A program made the position numbers and the translations under genes. A stretch of DNA of 64,000 nucleotides. Source: Muriicola sp. Z0-33. GTDB taxonomy: Bacteria; Bacteroidota; Bacteroidia; Flavobacteriales; Flavobacteriaceae. A model generated the notes under the pieces. The model saw nothing but the letters and a program-made list of their open reading frames with translations, was not told the origin of the DNA and ran no database searches. This document shows positions 25,079-32,028 of the stretch, piece after piece (positions within the stretch are counted from its first letter, which is position 1; the number at the start of each line of letters is the position of its first letter). Location of the stretch: assembly GCF_026126425.1 (NCBI RefSeq), contig NZ_JAFMPW010000001.1, forward strand, positions 310,001-374,000, given 5' to 3'.

Positions 25079-25555
25079 ATGTACATTAAAGAATTTGAAA
25101 TTAGATGGAGTGATGTAGATGCTAATCGGCATTTGGCCAATAGTGCATATATCAATTTTATGGCTCATACCCGAATGTCTTTTTTATGGGAATTAGGTTT
25201 AGACCAGAAAATACTGCATAACAACCAGATAGGGCCTGTAGTCTTTTATGAGCATATGTATTATTTTAAGGAAGTTTTTCCCGGAAGGCCGATAAGGGTT
25301 TCATTAGAGGTGGCCGGCTTGAGTAAGGATGGGATGTTCTTCGAATTCAGACATAACTTTTATGACAGCAAAGGTAAGAACGTCGCTTATTGTGAAATGA
25401 TGGGTGCCTGGATGAGTCTGTCCACAAGAAAACTTATTTCGCTACCTGATGCCCTTCTTAGCCTGTGGGATAAAATTGAAAAACCAGATTATTTCAAGGT
25501 CTTAACAAAAGAAGATACCAGAAAGTATGCTAAGATGCCCGCAGACCTGGCTTAG
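25079..25555 (+). CDS. Hotdog-fold acyl-CoA thioesterase
   Basis: A 158-residue single-domain protein of the 4HBT/YbgC type. The active-site segment is R-W-S-D12-V-D14-A-N-R-H-L-A-N, with the D-x-N-x-H-L-x-N pattern of this group, followed by the central helix. It should cleave acyl-CoA or acyl-ACP; chain-length preference cannot be read from sequence. Its 3' end overlaps the convergent DMT transporter gene by 26 bases. It is divergent from the nitronate monooxygenase gene. Confidence 0.9.
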   Translation: MYIKEFEIRWSDVDANRHLANSAYINFMAHTRMSFLWELGLDQKILHNNQIGPVVFYEHMYYFKEVFPGRPIRVSLEVAGLSKDGMFFEFRHNFYDSKGKNVAYCEMMGAWMSLSTRKLISLPDALLSLWDKIEKPDYFKVLTKEDTRKYAKMPADLA

Positions 25556-26432
25556 GTCTTCTACTGGCCAGATACACCCCAAGTAAAACTAAGGAGGCAG
25601 ATACAATTTTTATCCCGGTAAGGGTGTCTTTTCCCATAGCAACGGCAAAGAGGATTCCAAGAAGAGGCTGTACATAGACGAAGGCGCTCAGTGTTGAAGC
25701 TTTAAGTTGGGTTAGCGCATAAATATTGAAGAGATAGGTCAAAAAGGTGGTGCCAACTACTACAAACAGAATTTTCCAGGCGGCCTGGAAAGGCATTGTA
25801 CCCCATTGAATTTCTATGAGTTCATCATATCCGAAAGGCAAGCAGATTAAGATGCCTAGGGTAAAAAGCCATTTCATAAAAGTAAAGGGGTGGTATTTCT
25901 GAATAAGGGTTTTCGCAACAATCAAATACGATCCATAGAAAATGGCATTCAGAATTATCAGGGCATTCCCCATTGGAATATTAGGGGCGTCCTGGCGGAT
26001 TTCTGCTCCGAGGAGCAAAAGTCCGAGTGCTCCCAAAAGGCCAATAAAAATACCGAAGATTTTACTTTTAGAAATTCTTTCTTTGATTAGGATTGCCGAT
26101 AAAATCAATACGATAATCGGTGTGAGAGTAATAAGCACTGCACTATTTATAGGAGTAGACAAGTCGAGCCCTTTGAAAAATGCCAGCATATTAAAGCCCA
26201 TCCCCAGCACGGCGCAAAGTAACATCCTCAGATAATCTTTTTTTGCTATCCTCTCTTTTGGACCAAATACTGAAATACCCCAAAAAAGAACAGTGGCTCC
26301 AATTACCCTAAGCATTATAAAGCCATAAGGTTTAACCACCTCAGGCATCACACCTTTTGCAATTGTATGATTAAGACCATAGATGATCGTTGCTCCTATT
26401 GCTGCCAAGAGGGCTAATGTTCTTTTGCTCAA
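25530..26432 (-). CDS. EamA/DMT-superfamily transporter
   Basis: A 300-residue protein with about ten membrane helices arranged as two EamA repeats, the second ending L-V-L-L-G-V-Y-L-A-S before a basic tail. The first repeat has N-H-T-I-A-K-G and the typical L-T-P-I-I-V-L-I-L-S-A turn. Members export amino acids or other small metabolites; the substrate is not known. Its start overlaps the stop of the ArsC-like gene by 4 bases, so they are coupled, and its end overlaps the convergent thioesterase gene. Confidence 0.9.
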   Translation of the reverse strand: MSKRTLALLAAIGATIIYGLNHTIAKGVMPEVVKPYGFIMLRVIGATVLFWGISVFGPKERIAKKDYLRMLLCAVLGMGFNMLAFFKGLDLSTPINSAVLITLTPIIVLILSAILIKERISKSKIFGIFIGLLGALGLLLLGAEIRQDAPNIPMGNALIILNAIFYGSYLIVAKTLIQKYHPFTFMKWLFTLGILICLPFGYDELIEIQWGTMPFQAAWKILFVVVGTTFLTYLFNIYALTQLKASTLSAFVYVQPLLGILFAVAMGKDTLTGIKIVSASLVLLGVYLASRRPKPGLRAS

Positions 26433-26782
26433 GAGAGAATGGCTTCTTTAGCGGCACCTACCACTTTTTTACTGTTTCCTATAAAGATGGTACCATCGTT
26501 TAAAATTACGGGCCTTTTCAGGAAGGTGTAATGTTCCAAAATCAGGGCTTTGTAATCTTCTTCATTAAGTGCTTTCTCATTGAGTTTTCTGGCTTTATAA
26601 AGCATGGCACGCCTGCTAAAGAGGGCTTCATAGCTGCCGGCAAGATCTTTCATTTCATCCAATTGGGGAGCGGTAATCTGTTGGTGCTTTATATCCTGAA
26701 GCTCAAAGTTGGCTAATGGATCCAGTTCTTTTAGGATGCGCTGACAAGTTGTACAGCTGCTAAGGTGATAAATTTTCTTCAT
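26429..26782 (-). CDS. ArsC/Spx-like thioredoxin-fold protein
   Basis: A 117-residue protein with the arsenate-reductase-family fold. The redox motif is C10-T-T-C13, preceded by Y-H-L-S-S. The L-F-S-R-R and L-K-R-P-V-I motifs, the latter holding the family's conserved arginine and cis-proline, are present. Classical glutaredoxin-dependent ArsC has CxxS-like surroundings, while Spx has CxxC; here CxxC is seen but no Spx regulatory evidence exists in this phylum. Arsenate reduction is possible but not shown; there are no ars genes nearby. Confidence 0.85.
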   Translation of the reverse strand: MKKIYHLSSCTTCQRILKELDPLANFELQDIKHQQITAPQLDEMKDLAGSYEALFSRRAMLYKARKLNEKALNEEDYKALILEHYTFLKRPVILNDGTIFIGNSKKVVGAAKEAILS

Positions 26783-26791
26783 GCTTTTCTA

Positions 26792-27148
26792 TTAAATTTC
26801 TATATATTCTGACTTGCCACTATGGCCAGGTGTTTTTAACCATTCCCAATGCAAAAGCAATTTCATTTTGTTGTCCTCCGTAAAAGTTATATCTGCCGTT
26901 GCCTTTCCGGATTTTAATTCATTGTTCATAGTAAGGCATTGGTAAACCATATATAATTGATGCCCTTCTAATCTGGCAATAATATTACCTGTTCTAATGG
27001 CTCCTCCTTGATAATTGGCAGTTACTACATCTTCCTTTTGAGCATACTCAAAGACCGTCTTGCTATCGGCCTCTCCATTTTTGGAATTTTCAAGCAGCTT
27101 AAATTTTTTGTTGGTGAAATTTATTTTAGTCATACCATCGGCGTTCAT
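26792..27148 (-). CDS. Conserved hypothetical protein
   Basis: A 118-residue soluble, beta-rich protein. It has the repeat-strand pattern F-K-L-L-E-N-S-K-N-G-E, V-V-T-A-N-Y-Q-G-G-A-I-R-T-G, and L-L-L-H-W-E-W. Relatives in many bacteria are loosely called 'n-acetylglutamate synthase', but nothing here resembles an acetyltransferase, so I give no function. M6 (27133) is an equally good start. It lies 9 bases upstream of the ArsC-like gene on the same strand, forming a three-gene run with the DMT transporter. Confidence 0.8.
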   Translation of the reverse strand: MNADGMTKINFTNKKFKLLENSKNGEADSKTVFEYAQKEDVVTANYQGGAIRTGNIIARLEGHQLYMVYQCLTMNNELKSGKATADITFTEDNKMKLLLHWEWLKTPGHSGKSEYIEI

Positions 27149-27281
27149 GGGAAATGCAAAGCTATGGTATATTAAAGAAAATCCCTATTTCCTGCTTCTT
27201 GCCATAGTGTATAGAAAGACAAGGTGTATATTTACTGAAAAGACTTGCACCAACGGTTAACCCAACTAATACCATCTAGTT

Positions 27282-27755
27282 TTGAAAAATTTGCTACAAA
27301 CATTACTACAGAATCGTAAGATACTATATCGCATTCTTAAACATACGCCCAAAGAGGAATTGTTGAGAATACCTGAAGGTTTTCGCAACAATGTCTATTG
27401 GAATATTGGCCATATAATAGTTACACAGCAGTTATTGATTTATGGTCGTAGCAATTTGCAAATGATTGTCCCGTCAGATTTTGTTGAAAAGTTCAGAAAA
27501 GGAAGTGTTCCAAATGGCCTGGCATCAGAAGAGGAAATAGATGAATTATCCGGGCATTTATTCACGACTATAGAACGCACTGTTGCTGATTTTGAAGCGG
27601 AGGTATTTAATAGTTACGATGGGTTTACCACCGCTACCAATTTCGAAATAAAGAATGTTGATGATGCCTTGGTTTTTAATTTGTTCCATGAAGCAATGCA
27701 TCTGGGGATTATTTTATCACTCCAAAAAGTAAATGCTAACAACTTAAAGTCTTAA
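27282..27755 (+). CDS. DinB-family protein
   Basis: A 157-residue four-helix-bundle protein starting at TTG. The metal-binding histidines of the DinB fold appear in N-I-G-H-I and in L-F-H-E-A-M-H-L-G. Many DinB proteins act as thiol (bacillithiol or mycothiol)-dependent transferases, but the substrate here is unknown. Its stop codon overlaps by 4 bases the end of the convergent DUF3298 lipoprotein gene. Confidence 0.85.
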   Translation: MKNLLQTLLQNRKILYRILKHTPKEELLRIPEGFRNNVYWNIGHIIVTQQLLIYGRSNLQMIVPSDFVEKFRKGSVPNGLASEEEIDELSGHLFTTIERTVADFEAEVFNSYDGFTTATNFEIKNVDDALVFNLFHEAMHLGIILSLQKVNANNLKS

Positions 27756-28498
27756 GATCTAATATCTCTGGCCAGATATTTCCTGACTTCCCGATAGGGT
27801 AAAATGAGTTCTATTGGGCCATCTGCATAGGAGGCCACTTCATATTGATTGTACAGTAATTTTATTCCTTTCTTGGTGAAGCCAATATTTTCTGGCAGGT
27901 AGAAAGAATCCATCTCGAACATATACCCGGTACTGTTAATTGAGGTATTTGGGGGTATCTTTTCTTGTTTTCGAAATTTATTTTCCGCATATCGTTCAAA
28001 ATCTTCTTTGTCATTGAAAAGCTCCCAATCCTCTATTTCACTTCCCTTACTTTTGTTAAAGTTCAGAAAGCGTATTGCACCGTATCCATGGGCTCCTCCA
28101 GTATATAGATAGGTGTCTAATTTTATGCTGATCATCTTTCTGTCTTCATAACTGATTTCTGCCTTAATCCTGGCTTCCCAGGCCGTCAGTTCATCAGGAT
28201 GCATCTGTTGAACTTCCTTGTATCCTGCAATAAAGGAATCAATAGCGTCTTCCAGATCGACAATTATTTCCTGCTGGTCATCAAAAGTAAGTTCAGCGAT
28301 AATCTCTTCCTGGATACTTGAATTTATCGCTTCGCTGATTCTATCATTCTCAGTGGCTTTTGGAATCGTAATACTTACCATGGGGCAATGTTCACATGTA
28401 TTTCTCTCCAATTTGATGGTTTGGAGCGTAAGGTTATTATGCTGATTGCAACCAAAGAGGATTAATATAAGTATCAATGAGCTGAAGTTTGAACGCAT
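27752..28498 (-). CDS. DUF3298/DUF4163 (RsiV-like) lipoprotein
   Basis: A 248-residue lipoprotein with a short hydrophobic signal ending L-F-G-C (C17). The mature part has the two-domain arrangement seen in RsiV-type proteins: DUF4163 (I-P-K-A-T-E-N-D-R-I-S-E-A-I-N near residue 48) and DUF3298 with the T-G-G-A-H-G-Y signature near residue 133, followed by a C-terminal strand region. RsiV itself is an anti-sigma factor that binds lysozyme; here there is no membrane-spanning anti-sigma segment or sigma factor gene nearby. A peptidoglycan-hydrolase-binding role is possible only. Confidence 0.85.
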   Translation of the reverse strand: MRSNFSSLILILILFGCNQHNNLTLQTIKLERNTCEHCPMVSITIPKATENDRISEAINSSIQEEIIAELTFDDQQEIIVDLEDAIDSFIAGYKEVQQMHPDELTAWEARIKAEISYEDRKMISIKLDTYLYTGGAHGYGAIRFLNFNKSKGSEIEDWELFNDKEDFERYAENKFRKQEKIPPNTSINSTGYMFEMDSFYLPENIGFTKKGIKLLYNQYEVASYADGPIELILPYREVRKYLARDIRS

Positions 28499-28540
28499 GA
28501 AGAATTATTCAGATTTAAGCACAAACTTAAGATTTGTTCA

Positions 28541-28571
28541 TTGTATTCTCTAAAAGATAACGATACATTTG
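28541..28571 (+). promoter_or_regulatory. Bacteroidetes-type promoter for cystathionine gamma-synthase
   Basis: TTG at 28541-28543 and TACATTTG at 28564-28571 are 20 bases apart and fit the phylum's -33 TTG and -7 TAnnTTTG consensus. The predicted transcription start lies about 12 bases before the ATG at 28590. Confidence 0.65.
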
Positions 28572-28589
28572 TGCATATAATTATGACTT

Positions 28590-29744
28590 ATGAGCGAAAA
28601 AGATTTGCGATTTAACAGTAAAACCATTCACGGAGGGCAGCAACCAGATAAAGCTTACGGTGCAGTAATGCCACCTATCTATCAAACCTCTACATACGCC
28701 CAAACCACTCCGGGAGGACATCAGGGATTTGAATATTCCCGTTCGGGGAATCCTACAAGAACGGCATTGGAGAATTCTTTGGCGAGTATTGAAAGTGGCT
28801 CATATGGTCTGGCATTCGCCAGTGGCCTGGCTGCTATGGACGCCGTAATAAAACTATTGGAGCCAGGAGATGAAGTAGTATCCACTAACGATTTATACGG
28901 TGGCAGTTACCGGTTATTTAAACAGGTATTTGAGAAATACGGAATAAAATTTCATTTTATCGGGATGCAGGATCTGTCTTTCATTGAGTCGCATATCAAT
29001 GAGAAAACGGCACTAATTTGGGTTGAAACGCCTACTAACCCAATGATGAATGTTATAGACCTGAAAGGAGTTGCGCATTTGGCAAAAAAACATCAGGTGC
29101 TGTTAGCAGTGGACAATACTTTTGCAACACCATATCTTCAAAGGCCCTTAGAATTTGGTGCGGACATAGTAATGCATTCGGCCACCAAATATCTGGGAGG
29201 TCATAGCGATGTTGTAGTCGGTGCTTTAGTAGTAAAGGACAAAGACCTGGCAGACAAACTATATTTTATCCAGAATGCAAGCGGTGCTGTCTGCGGGCCA
29301 ATGGATAGTTTTTTGGTGCTTCGCGGAATAAAAACCCTGCATCTGAGAATGCAGCGACATTGCGAGAATGGCAAAGCAATAGCAGCCTATCTTAGCAATC
29401 ACCCAAAAATAGAGAAGGTATATTGGCCAGGGCTCGAAGATCACCCTAATCACCAAATTGCAAAAGATCAAATGAAAGATTTTGGAGGAATGATTTCGTT
29501 TGTTCCAAAAGGAAGCAGTTTTACTGATGCGGTAAAAATTGTAGAAAACCTGAAACTTTTTACACTGGCAGAATCTTTGGGAGGTGTTGAGAGTTTGGCC
29601 GGACATCCGGCGAGTATGACACATGCAAGTATCCCAAAAGAGGAGCGGGAAAAGAGTGGTGTTGTAGATGCCCTTATAAGACTGAGCGTTGGTATAGAAG
29701 ATGTTGAAGATTTAATCGCTGACCTGGATCAGGCGATTTCATGA
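28590..29744 (+). CDS. Cystathionine gamma-synthase / PLP-dependent Cys-Met metabolism enzyme
   Basis: A 384-residue fold-type I PLP enzyme. The cofactor lysine is K200 in S-A-T-K-Y-L-G-G-H-S-D, D175 (in V-D-N-T-F-A-T-P) contacts the pyridine nitrogen, and the Y-S-R-S-G-N-P-T-R segment at 49-57 binds the phosphate of the neighbouring subunit. Family members include gamma-synthases and gamma-lyases. The final assignment as synthase in methionine biosynthesis is likely but not certain from sequence. It stands alone behind a clear promoter, 103 bases before gdhA. Confidence 0.9.
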   Translation: MSEKDLRFNSKTIHGGQQPDKAYGAVMPPIYQTSTYAQTTPGGHQGFEYSRSGNPTRTALENSLASIESGSYGLAFASGLAAMDAVIKLLEPGDEVVSTNDLYGGSYRLFKQVFEKYGIKFHFIGMQDLSFIESHINEKTALIWVETPTNPMMNVIDLKGVAHLAKKHQVLLAVDNTFATPYLQRPLEFGADIVMHSATKYLGGHSDVVVGALVVKDKDLADKLYFIQNASGAVCGPMDSFLVLRGIKTLHLRMQRHCENGKAIAAYLSNHPKIEKVYWPGLEDHPNHQIAKDQMKDFGGMISFVPKGSSFTDAVKIVENLKLFTLAESLGGVESLAGHPASMTHASIPKEEREKSGVVDALIRLSVGIEDVEDLIADLDQAIS

Positions 29745-29847
29745 CCAAAATGTCAAATTTTCAAAAAAATAGCGTTTAAATTATATTAAAACCATAATTT
29801 TGCGCTTAAATTTCTAAATCAATAAAATCAATAGCTAATTAATTTAT

Positions 29848-31191
29848 ATGGAGGCAAAGATTAACGCATTTATGGAGGAGGTCAAAACCAGAAATGGTCA
29901 TGAACCGGAATTCATACAGGCAGTTCAGGAAGTCGCTGAGACCGTCATACCTTATATCGCACGAAAAAAAATATACAGCGGTAAGAACATTCTCCTGAGG
30001 ATGGTTGAACCAGAAAGGTTGATTTCTTTTAGGGTGTCATGGGTTGATGATACCGGTGAAATTCATGTTAACAGAGGGTATAGAATTCAGATGAATTCTG
30101 CAATTGGGCCATATAAAGGCGGCTTGAGATTTCACCCTTCCGTAAATGCCAGCATTTTAAAGTTTCTTGCATTTGAACAGGTGTTCAAAAACAGCCTCAC
30201 TACATTGCCAATGGGTGGTGGAAAAGGGGGGTCAGATTTTGATCCCAAAGGGAAGTCGGACGATGAGGTTATGCGTTTCTGCCATGCTTTTATGACAGAA
30301 TTAAGTAGACATATAGGTCCAAATACCGATGTTCCTGCCGGAGATATTGGTGTTGGTGCCAGGGAGATTGGTTTTCTATTTGGAATGTATAAAAAGATAA
30401 GGAACCAATTTACAGGAGTTCTCACTGGGAAAGGGCTTTCCTGGGGAGGGTCCAAAATTAGGCCGGAAGCCACAGGTTATGGGACGGTTTATTTTGCTCA
30501 GAGTATGTTAAAGACTAAAGGAGAAACCTTTGAAGGGAAACAGGTTGTTATTTCCGGTTCCGGAAATGTTGCACAGTATGCGGCAGAGAAAGTACTAGAT
30601 CTTGGTGGCAAGGTGGTGACACTTTCAGATTCATCAGGATATATTCTTGATGAAGAAGGGATCGATGCCAGGAAATTGAAGTTTGTGATGGATCTTAAAA
30701 ACAATAAACGCGGAAGAATTTCGGAATATAGCAAGAAATACAAATCTGCGAAATTCTTTAAAGGCAAGACACCCTGGGAGGTAAAGTGCGACATCGCATT
30801 ACCTTGTGCCACCCAGAATGAACTAGACGGTAAGAGTGCAAAGACTCTTGTAAAGAACAAATGTATTTGTGTTGCCGAGGGGGCCAACATGCCTTCTACT
30901 CCTGAGGCAATTAACGAATTCCACAAGGCCAGAATACTATTTGCCCCAGGTAAGGCTTCCAATGCCGGCGGGGTGGCTACCTCTGGTTTGGAAATGTCTC
31001 AGAACTCATTGAGAATAAGCTGGACAAGAGAAGAAGTGGACGAAAGATTAAAAGGAATTATGGAGGATATACATGATTCCTGTATAGAATATGGCGTAGA
31101 AAAAGATGGTTATTGCAACTATGTAAAAGGAGCCAATATCGCTGGTTTTGTTAAGGTGGCAGACGCTATGCTGGCTCAGGGAGTCATTTAA
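29848..31191 (+). CDS. gdhA: NADP-type glutamate dehydrogenase
   Basis: A 447-residue enzyme of the hexameric bacterial class, aminating 2-oxoglutarate with ammonia to glutamate. The N-terminal domain shows G-P-Y-K-G-G-L-R-F-H-P and P-M-G-G-G-K-G-G-S-D-F-D-P-K-G-K-S (about 120-138), holding the catalytic lysine, then P-A-G-D-I-G-V-G. The Rossmann domain has I-S-G-S-G-N-V-A-Q-Y-A. The P-K-G-K-S form is typical of the NADP-dependent enzymes. A TAATTTTG box at 29795-29802 is a plausible -7 element. Confidence 0.95.
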   Translation: MEAKINAFMEEVKTRNGHEPEFIQAVQEVAETVIPYIARKKIYSGKNILLRMVEPERLISFRVSWVDDTGEIHVNRGYRIQMNSAIGPYKGGLRFHPSVNASILKFLAFEQVFKNSLTTLPMGGGKGGSDFDPKGKSDDEVMRFCHAFMTELSRHIGPNTDVPAGDIGVGAREIGFLFGMYKKIRNQFTGVLTGKGLSWGGSKIRPEATGYGTVYFAQSMLKTKGETFEGKQVVISGSGNVAQYAAEKVLDLGGKVVTLSDSSGYILDEEGIDARKLKFVMDLKNNKRGRISEYSKKYKSAKFFKGKTPWEVKCDIALPCATQNELDGKSAKTLVKNKCICVAEGANMPSTPEAINEFHKARILFAPGKASNAGGVATSGLEMSQNSLRISWTREEVDERLKGIMEDIHDSCIEYGVEKDGYCNYVKGANIAGFVKVADAMLAQGVI

Positions 31192-31202
31192 AATTCAGGA
31201 TG

Positions 31203-31241
31203 CGGAGTATTGGTGACAATTTAAATACTGCTGATACTCCG
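31203..31241 (+). repeat. Inverted repeat downstream of gdhA
   Basis: Perfect 8-base arms, CGGAGTAT at 31203-31210 and ATACTCCG at 31234-31241, flank a 23-base loop just after the gdhA stop. There is no T-run, so it is a poor intrinsic terminator, but it may protect the gdhA mRNA 3' end. Confidence 0.5.
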
Positions 31242-31259
31242 TATTGCTAACTTCAGTAC

Positions 31260-31286
31260 TTGTACCTTAAAAATCGGCTATCTTTG
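31260..31286 (+). promoter_or_regulatory. Bacteroidetes-type promoter for recO
   Basis: A clear -7 box TATCTTTG at 31279-31286 lies 21 bases before the recO ATG. A TTG at 31260-31262 is only 16 bases upstream, slightly short for the phylum's -33/-7 spacing, so the -33 call is weaker than the -7 call. Confidence 0.55.
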
Positions 31287-31307
31287 CATCATATCTAACC
31301 ACCGCAG

Positions 31308-32027
31308 ATGCAAGAGACTACAAAAGCAATTGTGCTTTCTTCTATTAAGTATGGGGATACCAGCTTAATTGTGAAAGCCTTTACCGCTTCATCCGGAATT
31401 AAAACCTATTTACTAAGGGGGGTTTTGGCATCTAAAAGAGGAAAACTGAAATCTGCCTATTTTCAGCCGTTGATGCAATTAGAGATTATTGCCAACCACA
31501 GAAATAAGGGCAATTTGGAAAGTATAAAGGAAGCCAGGGTAAATTTTCCTTACCAAACAATGCACAGGGATATTTCCAAAAACGCCCTGACTTTATTCCT
31601 TGCAGAAATGTTAGGAAATAGTATTCATGAAGAAGAACAGAACTATCCCCTATTTTATTTTTTGGAAGCCGCGTTGCAATGGTTAGATACGCATGATAAT
31701 ATTGCAAATTTTCATTTGTTCTTTTTGTTGGAACTGACTAAATATCTTGGGTTTTATCCGGAGTCTGAGAATGACAACGCTATGTATTTTGATCTGCAGG
31801 AAGGAGAATTTACAAATCGGCCAACATTGAATCCACATTTATCAGAAAGCAAATTAATCAGCTTCAAAGCCTTCTTGGGCATAAATTTTGATGCAATTCA
31901 TACTGTTAAACTGGGGAAGAAAGATCGGCAAGAATTGTTGCAAAGCCTTGTTATGTATTTTGAATTACATTTGCACGGATTTAAAAAACCCAGATCACTT
32001 GCCATTTTAAATGACGTTTTCAATTAA
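31308..32027 (+). CDS. recO: DNA repair protein RecO
   Basis: A 239-residue protein of the RecFOR recombination mediator, helping load RecA on gaps. The N-terminal OB fold (T-K-A-I-V-L-S-S-I-K-Y-G-D-T-S-L-I-V) and the following R-G-V block are conserved, then a helical C-terminal domain. The whole protein contains no cysteine, so the zinc finger of many RecO proteins is absent, as is common in this phylum. The start follows a strong -7 box. The next gene begins 1 base after the stop. Confidence 0.93.
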   Translation: MQETTKAIVLSSIKYGDTSLIVKAFTASSGIKTYLLRGVLASKRGKLKSAYFQPLMQLEIIANHRNKGNLESIKEARVNFPYQTMHRDISKNALTLFLAEMLGNSIHEEEQNYPLFYFLEAALQWLDTHDNIANFHLFFLLELTKYLGFYPESENDNAMYFDLQEGEFTNRPTLNPHLSESKLISFKAFLGINFDAIHTVKLGKKDRQELLQSLVMYFELHLHGFKKPRSLAILNDVFN

Positions 32028-32028
32028 T

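Noticed and set aside
26792-27148. N-acetylglutamate synthase
   Set aside because: This is a loose label used for the family, but the 118 residues show no acetyltransferase motif, so no function is assigned.
30132-30962. Long antisense open frames inside gdhA (30132-30473 and 30498-30962, minus strand)
   Set aside because: They lie wholly inside a clear glutamate dehydrogenase, have no family features and are composition shadows.
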